This document shows, in pieces, positions 54,438 through 63,220 of a stretch of 64,000 nucleotides of DNA; within the stretch, counting starts at the first letter, position 1; the number at the start of each line of letters is the position of its first letter. The position numbers and the translations under genes were made by a program. The stretch lies in contig CP129486.1 of the NCBI GenBank assembly GCA_030584005.1, forward strand, positions 1,981,933 through 2,045,932, read 5' to 3'. This DNA is from Bdellovibrionota bacterium (GTDB lineage Bacteria; Bdellovibrionota_C; UBA2361; JAFLCA01). The notes under the pieces were generated by a model. The model did no database searches. It was not told where the DNA came from and saw only the letters and a program-made list of their open reading frames with translations.

Positions 54438-55121
54438 ATGAGCGAAACCCCCGCGCTTCGAGTTGAGAATCTCTCAAAATCCTACACGACACCCTCCGCC
54501 ACTGTTCGAGCACTCAGTGAGGTGAGCCTTGTAGTACCAGCAGGCAGCACCTGTGCCATCGTCGGGCCAAGTGGGAGCGGAAAAACCACTCTCTTGGGGC
54601 TCGCCGCGGGTCTCGACCGTCCCTCTGCGGGCAGCGTATGGATTGAGGATCAAGAGATCTCTGCGCTGGATGAAGATGGGCGTGCGCGCCTTCGCGGAGA
54701 GAAAGTAGGCCTTGTATTCCAGCAGTATCAGTTAGTTCCCTCTCTTTCAGCATTAGAGAATGTCTCGCTCCCTCTTGAGATGGAGGACCGCGTTCCCCTG
54801 GCTGAAGCAAGAGAACGGGCCCGCGCACTTCTCGACCAGGTTATGCTCAGTCGTCGGGCGTCTCACTATCCCTCTCAGCTCTCAGGCGGTGAACAGCAGC
54901 GCGTGGCACTTGCTCGGGCTTTTATCAACAAGCCGCGCATACTCTTTGCAGACGAACCCACCGGCAACCTTGATGCGGAGAACGCCTCGCGCGCCCTCGA
55001 CCTCATGAAAGCGCTCACCGCTCAGTACAGAACCGCTATTGTCTTGGTAACTCACGATCCCGCCTTGACCGTCGGAGCCGATCAAATCATCCGGCTATCC
55101 CATGGGAGCATGGTCGAATGA
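54438..55121 (+). CDS. ybbA: YbbA-type ABC transporter ATP-binding protein
   Basis: The 227-aa LolD/MacB-class ATPase has Walker [13 protein letters not shown] (about residues 42-53), Q-loop [19 protein letters not shown], signature [14 protein letters not shown] and Walker [15 protein letters not shown]. It is encoded with the permease YbbP (4-base overlap) and divergent from tesA. The family links to lipoprotein or lipid handling at the inner membrane; the cargo is not established here. Confidence 0.92.
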   Translation: MSETPALRVENLSKSYTTPSATVRALSEVSLVVPAGSTCAIVGPSGSGKTTLLGLAAGLDRPSAGSVWIEDQEISALDEDGRARLRGEKVGLVFQQYQLVPSLSALENVSLPLEMEDRVPLAEARERARALLDQVMLSRRASHYPSQLSGGEQQRVALARAFINKPRILFADEPTGNLDAENASRALDLMKALTAQYRTAIVLVTHDPALTVGADQIIRLSHGSMVE

Positions 55122-57640
55122 ACTGGATGCTGCGTCTTGCCTATCGTGACGCGCGCTGGGGACTTTCCCGCGTTGCATCGGCATATCTTGCGCTGGTGCT
55201 TGGCGTCGCCGCGCTTGTGGCAATTTTAGGGGTGGAGGAAGACATTCGCGCCTCCATCTTCCAAAACACCAGGAACCTCCTGGGATCAGACATCGAGTTC
55301 TCATCGAAGCGCCCGCTCAGCGCTACGTTTCTCTCCGAGCTTGGCCCTTTCGTCCAGCAACAGGCCCATGAAGTGCGATTTCGCACCATGGCAACCGCTC
55401 CCGAAAGCAAGCGCTCCCGTCTTGTGCAACTCCAGGCGGTCGATGACGGTTTTCCCTTCTATGGCTCGGTAACTACTTCCCCGCCCGGCGCCTGGCAGGA
55501 GCTCCAGAGTGGTGAGGGAAGTCCGGCCGTAGTCGAAGAGACTTTAGTCCGGGAGCTAGATCTCTCCATTGGGTCCACACTGAAAGTCGGTCCACACACC
55601 CTGAGAATCATCGGGGTAGTTCACGATGCGCCAGGGCTCGTCGTACCGGCCTACGTGATCAGTCCAAGGGTTTTCATCAGCTATGCCGCAATCAAGGACT
55701 CTCCCCTGCTCACCCGTGGAGCCCTTGCCGATTATTATCTGCACTCCCAACTGCGCTCCGGCACCACCACCGCCGACGTGTCGCAGCACCTCCAGGCCGT
55801 CCTGGCTGCCGAACGAATCGAGGCGAGGACGCACCAGCAGCGGGCCGAGGTGCTGGGGCAGGTCTATTCAAATGTGGGTCAATTCTTGTCCCTGGCAGCG
55901 TTTGTTGCACTTCTCATCGGGGCAGCAGCAGCAGTTGCATCAACGCACATATATCTGCAACAGAAATTCGCACTGGTAGCTATTCTGCGTTGTCTTGGCG
56001 CATCACGGCGCGAGAGCACGTTGCTATGCCTACTGGAGGTAGCGGGCCTTGCGTTTCTTGCCTCTCTACTTGGTGTTGGGCTGGGTTTGGGCGCACAGTA
56101 TGGGCTGGCCGCCCTGCTCCACTCCTTGGTTCCCTCGGAAATTGATCCGTCGCCCCATCTGCCAGTCGTAGCTGCCGCACTCTTGGTGGGTGTCGGAACC
56201 GTAACCGTGTATGCCTTGCCATTAATGGCGCGCCTGAACCACGTTTCTCCCCTTCAGGTTCTCCGCCCCAATGGCCTGGACGAAGTTGGAGCAGCCCGCT
56301 ACCGCGCCGGTACGATGTTTCTCGTCATTGTTATCACCGTCGCTTTTGGTTTCCTCGTCGCAGAGTCAACAAAGGCTGCTCTGATCAGTATCGGCATTGC
56401 CTTGGGAGGCCTCGCCATGTGTGCGCTCTTGGGTTGGCTCCTCCTGTATGTGGCGAGACGCATACCGGAGTCCCTGCTCCCCTTCTTATGGCGCCATGGC
56501 ATCAAGAACCTTATGCGTCCCGGAAATGCCACACTGCCTCTGATCATGGCGCTCGGTACGGTGGGGATCTTTTCTAATTTGATCCTGATCTGCGGCCACT
56601 TTTTGACCTTGCACACCGATAAGTTCCGCCACGAACAGACCCCAAACGTGTTTCTGTATGACATTCAAAGCGACCAGCGAGAACCCGTGCGGACCGTCTT
56701 GCATCAGCTGGGGGCCAAGGTGCTCCAGGAGACCCCTGTTGTCATGATGCGTCTTCAAAGTGTAAAGGGCCGCCCCGTGGGAGAACTCCTGGCAGCCCCG
56801 TCCAATACCATCCCTTCCTGGGCACTCACCCGCGAGTATTGGTCGAGCTACCGCGAGCAGACGGTGCCTAACGAAACGGTGATTGCAGGACAATGGGTGA
56901 CAAAAGCGGACCCAGGCGACGACCGGGTGGCTGTCTCGGTGGAGGATCGCATGGCCGAGCGGCTCGGAATCAAGCTGGGTGATGAGCTGGTATTCGATGT
57001 GCACAACCGACCGCTTGTAGCGCGAGTCACCAGTCTGCGTACCGTGCATTGGGAGCGCATGGAACGGAATGCGCTGATGGTGTTTCCGAGCGGCATTTTA
57101 GAAGATGTCCCGCAATCTCGCTTTATTTCAGCGCACATCGCTACAGAGCAAAAAACGGCTGACGTGCAAACGATTTTGCAGGAGCGTTTCCCGAATGTAT
57201 CCATGGTTGATCTGCGTCTTGTGCTGAGGGCGATTGACAAACTGGTGGAACGCATAGGGTGGGCCCTTGCTGCTGTCACGGGTTTAATCGCCTTTGCTGC
57301 ACTTCTGGCCATTGTAGGGCTCGGGATAGCCGGTCGAGAGGTCCGCTACAAGGAGCTGACCCTGCTCAGAGCCCTTGGCGCGAGACGGCGCCAGGTACAG
57401 CAGCTTGTTGCCACAGAGTACGCTGTGCTCGCCATTCTCGGGGTAACAACGGGACTGGCTATTTCGGTAGTGTCTTCCCGTTTTCTCGCCTCCGAACTCT
57501 TTCGAAGCCCCTTCTCTCTCCCCCTCTCCCAAATCCTCGCAGCCAATCTATTGCTGGCTGTTTCCGTCATCGTAACGGTGTCCTGGCTCCATCGGGGTGC
57601 TCGTAATCAATCAGTGCAGAGTCTTATTCAATCGGAGTAG
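55118..57640 (+). CDS. ybbP: YbbP-type FtsX-family ABC permease
   Basis: The 840-aa permease has an N-terminal anchor, a periplasmic domain (about residues 45-240), a first FtsX unit (about 250-400) and central helices (about 400-500). A second periplasmic domain and a C-terminal FtsX unit (about 715-840) follow. Coupling-helix motifs are LVAILRCLGASRREST and ELTLLRALGARRRQVQQLV. The two FtsX units make it a fused type, as in E. coli YbbP (about 800 aa). It is coupled to ybbA by overlap. A 181-base gap follows before the pilin genes. Confidence 0.92.
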   Translation: MNWMLRLAYRDARWGLSRVASAYLALVLGVAALVAILGVEEDIRASIFQNTRNLLGSDIEFSSKRPLSATFLSELGPFVQQQAHEVRFRTMATAPESKRSRLVQLQAVDDGFPFYGSVTTSPPGAWQELQSGEGSPAVVEETLVRELDLSIGSTLKVGPHTLRIIGVVHDAPGLVVPAYVISPRVFISYAAIKDSPLLTRGALADYYLHSQLRSGTTTADVSQHLQAVLAAERIEARTHQQRAEVLGQVYSNVGQFLSLAAFVALLIGAAAAVASTHIYLQQKFALVAILRCLGASRRESTLLCLLEVAGLAFLASLLGVGLGLGAQYGLAALLHSLVPSEIDPSPHLPVVAAALLVGVGTVTVYALPLMARLNHVSPLQVLRPNGLDEVGAARYRAGTMFLVIVITVAFGFLVAESTKAALISIGIALGGLAMCALLGWLLLYVARRIPESLLPFLWRHGIKNLMRPGNATLPLIMALGTVGIFSNLILICGHFLTLHTDKFRHEQTPNVFLYDIQSDQREPVRTVLHQLGAKVLQETPVVMMRLQSVKGRPVGELLAAPSNTIPSWALTREYWSSYREQTVPNETVIAGQWVTKADPGDDRVAVSVEDRMAERLGIKLGDELVFDVHNRPLVARVTSLRTVHWERMERNALMVFPSGILEDVPQSRFISAHIATEQKTADVQTILQERFPNVSMVDLRLVLRAIDKLVERIGWALAAVTGLIAFAALLAIVGLGIAGREVRYKELTLLRALGARRRQVQQLVATEYAVLAILGVTTGLAISVVSSRFLASELFRSPFSLPLSQILAANLLLAVSVIVTVSWLHRGARNQSVQSLIQSE

Positions 57641-57821
57641 GTGCAACTCCCTCCCCCAACTCCCCTCAAGGTGTAAAGAGTACGAAAGACTCCTACCTAT
57701 CTTTTTGGTTAATTTTGGTAGTATTCCGTACGCCAATTCCTTCAGCTTCACCTCACATAATCCGAAGGTAATGCTTGGACGGGGGCATGCGCCTTACCGT
57801 GCTGTATTGGCTGACGTGACC

Positions 57822-58310
57822 ATGAAGCATCAGAACTTCCTCGCTGCACAACGCGGATTCACCATCGTTGAGATGTTGGTGGTGGCACTGCTTCTCGGCA
57901 TTATGTCGGCCATTGCAGCGATCGAGTTCGTAGAGTCACGAGCGGTATTCCAGCGCGATGACGCACGTCACCAAATACAGGCAGATATCAAGAGAGCCAA
58001 GCAGGAGGCCCGGGCGGCCGGCACCCGCGCACTAATCCTGCCTCTCGAAGGCACCTCGTCTTATCAGGTCGGTGTGGATTTTCTACCGTTCAATGACCCT
58101 CCATCTCTCGATCAGATCGTGCTGACCCGTCGTCTTGGCTCGGGATTCGAAGTTGCCTTCGATCAACCGATGATCTTCGACGGGAGAGGGTACCTCGTAG
58201 ATGAGGACGGCGAGCTCACCTCTACCACCCTGACCTTGGAAGAGGATGGAGAGGCCTTTGCGAGCGCAACCGTGTATCCCACTGGCTACGTAGAAGGAAA
58301 TGACCCATGA
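57822..58310 (+). CDS. GspH/FimT-type minor pseudopilin
   Basis: The ATG at 57822 places the prepilin cleavage site ideally: MKHQNFLAAQRG, cleaved before FTIVEMLVVALLLGIMSAIA, with the conserved Glu at +5. The 162-aa product has the FimT/GspH shape: N-terminal helix then a beta-rich head (about residues 60-162). Minor pilins prime type IV pilus assembly. It overlaps the next pilin gene (4 bases), starting the operon. The open frame extends upstream to 57597 but lacks pilin sequence. The 181-base upstream gap shows no clear sigma-54 site. Confidence 0.9.
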   Translation: MKHQNFLAAQRGFTIVEMLVVALLLGIMSAIAAIEFVESRAVFQRDDARHQIQADIKRAKQEARAAGTRALILPLEGTSSYQVGVDFLPFNDPPSLDQIVLTRRLGSGFEVAFDQPMIFDGRGYLVDEDGELTSTTLTLEEDGEAFASATVYPTGYVEGNDP

Positions 58311-58717
58311 CGGCGGCTACACCAAAACAGATACGCCGCTCAGGTCAATGCGGCTTTTCAATCATCGAATGCATGGTTGCCCTAACCGTGCTGGCAATTG
58401 GAGCCCTGGGGGTTGCTCGCAGCATCTCCAACACTCTCTCCGTATCGAAACGCACTATGCGGCATTCGATTGCAATGCAGCTCGCCTCAGAACGCTTGGA
58501 AGAACTCGCTGCGGTGGATCCGCAGAGCCTTGATGAAACCGACAACAGCGCCGAGGCAGACATGCTCGTCGACAATATCACCTTCTCCCGGACTACAACG
58601 GTGGTGGTCAATGATGATCAGTCTCGTACCGTGACAGTTACCGTGGCTGGCTCGGTGGCCGAGTTAGGCGGCGGAGTTACTCTGAGCGCAACATATCCAC
58701 TGTGGGGGCAGCTATGA
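58307..58717 (+). CDS. pilV: PilV/GspI-type minor pilin
   Basis: The 136-aa protein has a leader ending SGQCG, cleaved before FSIIECMVALTVLAIGALG (Glu +5). A short head follows with the LASERLEELAAVDPQ helix typical of PilV/GspI and a beta-rich end. Start and stop overlap both neighbours (ATGA), indicating translational coupling in the minor-pilin operon. Confidence 0.88.
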   Translation: MTAATPKQIRRSGQCGFSIIECMVALTVLAIGALGVARSISNTLSVSKRTMRHSIAMQLASERLEELAAVDPQSLDETDNSAEADMLVDNITFSRTTTVVVNDDQSRTVTVTVAGSVAELGGGVTLSATYPLWGQL

Positions 58718-59573
58718 TGCAGCACCCCTTAATTACAGATCAGCGCGGCGAGGGGCTGATTGGATTCCTTGTTTCGGTGGTTATCAGCGCCATTGTTTTT
58801 GCCGCTACGACCACCGCGTATCTGCAAGGGATCGTTCGCGCCCAGGACCACCGCACCATGGTGCAGGTGCGGGAGGAGGCTCGCGAAATAGCTGATCTTA
58901 TCGCCTCTGAACTGCGCCTGCTTGGCTCCGGCATGCCGCTCTCGCAAGACGATTTCTCCAGCTCCGACCTCTCGCTCGGCGACGCACCACTTCCTCTGCT
59001 CTTGGACTCTTCCGCCAGCTATATCCATTTTAGGCTGAATGAGTTCGGCCGCGGGGCGATTATCGATGCGGCATTCGACCCCATTTCTACCAGTACCATC
59101 TCGGTAACGGACGGCTCAATCTTTGCGGTCGGAGACACCGTGTACGTCACCAACATGACTACCGGGGGCACCGACGGCCTGCAGGGGGAAATAGTGAGTA
59201 TATCAGGCAACTCGATCACCCTGAATGGAACGATGCTCTACCCAGTCGGCGCCACCTTCGATGTAGGAAGCCTTGTTGAACCAGTAAGCACCATCGCCTT
59301 CAATTCGCCTGAGACCTGGTCCGGCATCACGAGAGAGACTCGGGCAGCGGCGAAATCACGATAGCACCAAATAGTATTGTCCAGTTCGAGTACCGGAACA
59401 GCAGCGGAACCGCCCTGCCCTTGGCCCTTACCGCCAGTGTCGTCGATGACGATTTGGCGTCCGTATGGCTCCAGGTGACGGTGCGCAGTCAACGTCCGCT
59501 CTCAAACGGAGAAGTATACGAAGCCACCGCAGAACATACGGTGGCACTTAGAAACTTGGTTATCTCGGGGTAG
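58714..59573 (+). CDS. pilW: PilW-type minor pilin, apparently frameshifted near codon 208
   Basis: The ATG at 58714 overlaps the pilV stop. The leader reads DQRG, then EGLIGFLVSVVISAIVFAAT, so Gly/Glu at +1 and no Glu at +5. The first frame ends at 59364 after about 216 codons. The next frame continues without a break from DSGSGEITIAPNSIVQFEY to YEATAEHTVALRNLVISG and stops at 59571-59573, 4 bases before the next gene. That tail, with its LRNL ending, is typical of PilW. One base is missing in the GAGAGAGA tract at about 59330-59338; whether it is a true mutation or a sequencing error cannot be told. Confidence 0.8.
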
Positions 59574-59577
59574 CAAT

Positions 59578-61068
59578 ATGAGAAAGCAACAAGAGCGTGG
59601 ATACATTCTTGTCGGGGTTATCGTGCTCATTGCCCTGTCGCTCCTCATCGTTTCGACCTCACTCGATATCTCATCCACAGACACCCGCGCTATGGCAGCC
59701 CAACGAACGCGCGCTGAAAACTACTATAGCGCGGAGGCCTCGCTGAATCGTGCGGCTTCATGGCTCAGGGACAACTCCACTTCCCTTGCCCTCATGTTCA
59801 GCCGCACCAACTTCTACAGCCACTTCGATCGGGTACCACCAAGTGCGGGCACCAACGACCTCTCCGATAACCCGGTGCCGAGCGAACTGAGAATAATCGG
59901 CACTGATAATGCGCCGATTCTTTCATCCTCCAGCATTCTTGCCAATTCAGCCTTCCCGGAGACGACCGATGCGCTGACCGGCGATGATTTCAGCCCCACC
60001 ACTGTCTTTCAGAGTGCGACATTGGGCGATAGTTTGGTTCGAATTACCCTCGTAGACGCCATCCCCATAGATCCAACCAAGGATTTCGGTGATCCTGATC
60101 TCGGTAATCCCGTTCCCGAGACCGATTTTCACCCCGTTTACCGCATTGATTCGATGATGAATGAAACTCAGGGTGCGCATGTATCGGCCTACCTAATTGG
60201 AGCTCTTGTCATCGATTCGGGCCTTGGCTTCTTCGGTCGGGACTATCTGGAGTTCCGCCAACCCTGTGATTCGTACCAATCGAACGCAGGACCGTACAGC
60301 GACACCAGTAAGCGTGCCAACTGTGCCGTCGGATCCCATGGAGAGATGCGCATTCATGACAACGAAGCGGTATACGGCTCCGGAAGAACCACAGGTGCCA
60401 TCCTCACCGACTCACCCTGGGGCGGCGATGTCTGCGCTGACTTCTCCTGTACCACCCAGGGGACCACCTGTCAGGGTCCCACCTGCCTGGTGCCCGGTCT
60501 TCCTACCTATAGCTCATGGGAGGATCTATGTCCGGTCAATCAGGGCAACGTTACGATCAACGCAAGCCAAGAGCTTACCGTGGCTGGAAATGATCCCTCG
60601 CAGCGCTGCTGGGCTACAATCACTGTCAACAACAACAAGGTACTTACCCTCAGCAGCACGAACTATTCGTACTTTATCCATACGTTCAATATTGCGAACA
60701 ACGGACGGATCAATTTTGCGCCTAACCCGTCGACAGGGACGATCAACCTGTACGTTCGGAAATTTGAAGGGGATACCTTTAACGGCAACCAGGTCTACAA
60801 CATTAACAATAAGCCCTACCAGCTGCGCATACACTACTTAGGTACAGATGACCTTACCATGAATGGTACAGCGGACATGAACGCCTTCGTGGTTGCTCCC
60901 TATGCCGGCGTTACGGTGTCGGGAAACTTCACCTTCGCCGGGGGCATTAAGGCCACGGATCTTACCATGACCGGATCGGGAGATGTGCACTACGACGAAT
61001 CCGGGGACGTGGCTACAGTTTCTGACAGTACCTACTCGTTGAGGAACGTGTCGGAAAGGTATCGATAA
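59578..61068 (+). CDS. pilX: PilX-type minor pilin with large C-terminal domain
   Basis: The 496-aa protein has a PilX-like leader: MRKQQERG, cleaved before YILVGVIVLIALSLLIVS, without Glu at +5. A helix TRAENYYSAEASLNRAASWL follows. It is much longer than usual PilX (about 200 aa). Residues about 220-470 form a Cys- and Gly-rich beta domain (SWEDLCPVNQGNVTINASQE, GTADMNAFVVAPYAGVTVSG) that resembles the DUF7305 beta-helix found fused to PilX in several proteobacteria. It may serve as the tip or adhesin domain. Four bases separate it from the end of pilW. Confidence 0.8.
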   Translation: MRKQQERGYILVGVIVLIALSLLIVSTSLDISSTDTRAMAAQRTRAENYYSAEASLNRAASWLRDNSTSLALMFSRTNFYSHFDRVPPSAGTNDLSDNPVPSELRIIGTDNAPILSSSSILANSAFPETTDALTGDDFSPTTVFQSATLGDSLVRITLVDAIPIDPTKDFGDPDLGNPVPETDFHPVYRIDSMMNETQGAHVSAYLIGALVIDSGLGFFGRDYLEFRQPCDSYQSNAGPYSDTSKRANCAVGSHGEMRIHDNEAVYGSGRTTGAILTDSPWGGDVCADFSCTTQGTTCQGPTCLVPGLPTYSSWEDLCPVNQGNVTINASQELTVAGNDPSQRCWATITVNNNKVLTLSSTNYSYFIHTFNIANNGRINFAPNPSTGTINLYVRKFEGDTFNGNQVYNINNKPYQLRIHYLGTDDLTMNGTADMNAFVVAPYAGVTVSGNFTFAGGIKATDLTMTGSGDVHYDESGDVATVSDSTYSLRNVSERYR

Positions 61069-61096
61069 GTTTGTTGTTTTAAAAGGAGAGTAGCAT

Positions 61097-61504
61097 ATGA
61101 AACGTACGTTGTTTCTGTTCGCAAGCAGTCTGTTAATCGCGGGACCGGCATTGGCAGAGGAGCCAATCGATCCGAGCGAGTACGATGACCACCCAGCGGT
61201 AGAGAATAATCTCGGCGCCATGGGTAGCCAGGATGCCGCAGCCGTGATCGCCCAGGAAACTGGCGGGGCCAGCGGCGCTGCCAACGGTGAGATAACCATT
61301 CACTATGATGGCAGTAACATCCGAGTGTACTCCGGATTGAATAAAGTAGAGCTGATACCGACCGGGGCCGACGGATGGAGCGGAGCATATACCGTTCAGA
61401 CAAACGCCATCATGTTCCAGCCTACGGGACGTCCACAGCTTGAATGTCCCGAGCAATCCACGGCCGGCTGGTACGGACCCTGCAAGATCCCGCAGTTAGA
61501 CTAG
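61097..61504 (+). CDS. Small secreted protein, pilin-operon end
   Basis: The 135-aa product has a Sec signal (MKRTLFLFASSLLIAGPALA, cleavage before EEPI) and an acidic mature domain of about 115 residues with two late Cys (LECPEQST, GPCKIPQ) that could form a disulfide. It is preceded by a strong AAAAGGAGAG site. Located just after pilX and before a 12-bp hairpin, it may be a periplasmic or pilus-associated factor. No family is recognised. pilY1 and pilE, common here in other operons, are absent. Confidence 0.65.
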   Translation: MKRTLFLFASSLLIAGPALAEEPIDPSEYDDHPAVENNLGAMGSQDAAAVIAQETGGASGAANGEITIHYDGSNIRVYSGLNKVELIPTGADGWSGAYTVQTNAIMFQPTGRPQLECPEQSTAGWYGPCKIPQLD

Positions 61505-61528
61505 TAAGAGAATATACTCTCCTATCGC

Positions 61529-61558
61529 GCTGGCAGTAACACCCGCGTTACTGCCAGC
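61529..61558. terminator. 12-bp perfect hairpin closing the pilin operon
   Basis: GCTGGCAGTAAC (61529-61540) and GTTACTGCCAGC (61547-61558) with a 6-base loop, 25 bases after the stop at 61504. No T-run follows, so it may act by strength alone or in both directions. Confidence 0.6.
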
Positions 61559-61679
61559 CCGGCGAGAGCGCGTCATAAGAAAGTCCCTCCACCTCACCGG
61601 GACAATACATCTCCTTTTGTAGTTGAGCAGAGTTGCGACGCTCGGCTTCCGCATAGGGCTCACGGGGTGCCGTGTACGT

Positions 61680-61715
61680 GGTTTCAAGAAGGTATCCATG
61701 AAACCGCCTCTAGCC
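61680..61715 (+). repeat. Dispersed hairpin repeat, copy B
   Basis: GGTTTCA (61680-61686) and TGAAACC (61699-61705) form the stem, followed by GCCTCTAGCC. It keeps the same 26-base length and 3' block as the copies at 842 and 11798. The rest of the 360-base gap (61505-61864) holds the hairpin at 61529 and no gene. Confidence 0.6.
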
Positions 61716-61864
61716 ACGACTCGCATACTCACCGCGATTCTAAGAACCGGTCAAAGCACCCTGGCACCCTTCCCCGGAGGTGCCTACTCCTCCAATTGAA
61801 TTCGAACCGCAACGGCACTAAGATGTGCCCATGCGGGCGGTAAGAGCTCGGAGGAGATGGCATT

Positions 61865-62320
61865 ATGAAACCAACCTGGATCGTCGTAGTCGGCAAAGCG
61901 AAAGCATCAGTGTATGAGTGCGCCCCCGGACAAGCAGCGTTGAAGCAGATCCTTGAGATCGATAATCCCAAGGGGTTGCTGCGCGAACGGGAGCTGGTAT
62001 CGGATCGACCAGGACGGGCTAGCCATAACCGTCATGGTCAACGCAATCCGCTCCCACGCCGACAGAGCGCGACAGAAACGCTGCAGGTTCGGTTCGTCAA
62101 TCATGTGGCTGACCAACTCACTGCACAGTTCCACAAGAAGCGCTTTGAAAACGTGCACTTGATCGCAGAACCTCACACCCTGGGCCTACTGCGCAAAGCA
62201 ATCGGTTCACATAAGGGGCTCGCGGTACTCGCAACACTGCCACAGAAGCGCTCTGAGTCCATTAAGGGGCAGCTCCGCCAGGCCAAACAACGGCTTACCC
62301 GCCGCGGTGCCCGCAGCTAA
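61865..62320 (+). CDS. Host-attachment-protein family (baeRF-like)
   Basis: The 151-aa protein matches the 'protein required for attachment to host cells' family: WIVVVGKAKASVYEC at the N-terminus, SHNRHGQRNPLPRR in the middle, FVNHVADQLTAQFHKKRFENVHLIAEPHTLGLLR and a basic end. These proteins belong to the archaeo-eukaryotic release-factor-like (baeRF) superfamily; the host role of the name is historical. A GAGGAG site precedes the ATG at 61865. Monocistronic. Probably cytoplasmic. Confidence 0.75.
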   Translation: MKPTWIVVVGKAKASVYECAPGQAALKQILEIDNPKGLLRERELVSDRPGRASHNRHGQRNPLPRRQSATETLQVRFVNHVADQLTAQFHKKRFENVHLIAEPHTLGLLRKAIGSHKGLAVLATLPQKRSESIKGQLRQAKQRLTRRGARS

Positions 62321-62689
62321 GGGTAATCCTGCACCGCTCCATACGCGTTTCGGGCTAGTTCCGACTTTGCATGCTGCTGCCCCGCAACGGCACCACAAAT
62401 GCTCCAGCGCGATAGAGTCTCTGGAGAACCTCGTCGAATGACAGCGTGCAGCAGCGGGTATGGCAGCAAAAAGTGTGCGCCACTAATAGTGGCAGGTGAC
62501 AGTTTCAGTCGCGTGAGCACGCCATTACAAGGCAAGAATAAGGGCTTAGTGCCCAGTACGTTTTGACCCTGTACGTTTCCTACAAACGAAAAGCAGGGCC
62601 CTTTCAAGATTGATGAGCTCGTCGTCCGGCGCGGAATGAAGCGAGCTTACAGTTCCTATCAGTACAGAGGAGATCGGCTGGACTCTATA
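62321..62689. other. Gap without recognisable gene
   Basis: This 369-base stretch has only short open frames with no ribosome sites or family-like sequence. I see no RNA gene or strong hairpin. It separates the host-attachment gene from a small minus-strand secreted-protein gene. Confidence 0.5.
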
Positions 62690-62977
62690 TCAGCTGTTCT
62701 GCTTGATCTTCTTCTTATTCTTCTTAGCGTAGTTCTTCACTTCCTTCTTGTTGTTCTCAAGATATTGAACATCGCCCTTGGCGGCCTTTTCGTGGCTCAG
62801 CCCCTTTTTGAGCCCCTTCTCTTCCACGTACTCTGCGTGAGCCTTCGCGCGCTTCTCTTTCTTATTCTTCTTGCCCCCACCCTCCTCGGCCGCACCTTCG
62901 GCAAATGCCGGGCCGACAGTAACGATAACGGCAAAAACTCCAACCAGGCTCATCTTCAGAAATTCTTTTACTTGCAT
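62690..62977 (-). CDS. Small Lys-rich secreted protein
   Basis: The 95-aa product starts at an ATG with AAGGGG upstream and has a signal peptide ending VGPAFA before EGAAEEGGG. The mature part is extremely Lys/Glu-rich (KKNKKEKRAKAHAEYVEEKG...NKKEVKNYAKKNKKKIKQ), probably helical or disordered and strongly basic. Such proteins may bind nucleic acid or acidic surface polymer in the periplasm, but no function can be assigned. Confidence 0.65.
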   Translation of the reverse strand: MQVKEFLKMSLVGVFAVIVTVGPAFAEGAAEEGGGKKNKKEKRAKAHAEYVEEKGLKKGLSHEKAAKGDVQYLENNKKEVKNYAKKNKKKIKQNS

Positions 62978-63220
62978 CTTAATACACCCCTTAAGTATGT
63001 GGCTGTTCGGCTACGCGCAATCAGCGCGAAGGCCCAAGAACCCATGCGGCTCAAATGGCGGCCGCACCTCCAGGCCGCCCGGCACAGGTTACACAAATGA
63101 CGCGAGGAGCCTCCGTTCCCATTGAACGCCGGCATTCCTTCGGACCACCAGCACGTTCTGTGTGGGGAGCGCTCTCCTAACCATCTAATGTTGATTACTC
63201 CGAAAGCCCCAGCTGCGCAA

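Noticed and set aside
53638..57640. tesA/ybbA/ybbP as a new system
   Set aside because: This divergent arrangement is the well-known E. coli-type linkage.
62317..62607. 96-aa minus-strand open frame in the 62.3-62.7 kb gap
   Set aside because: No ribosome-binding site, no domain-like sequence, and it overlaps the end of the host-attachment gene.
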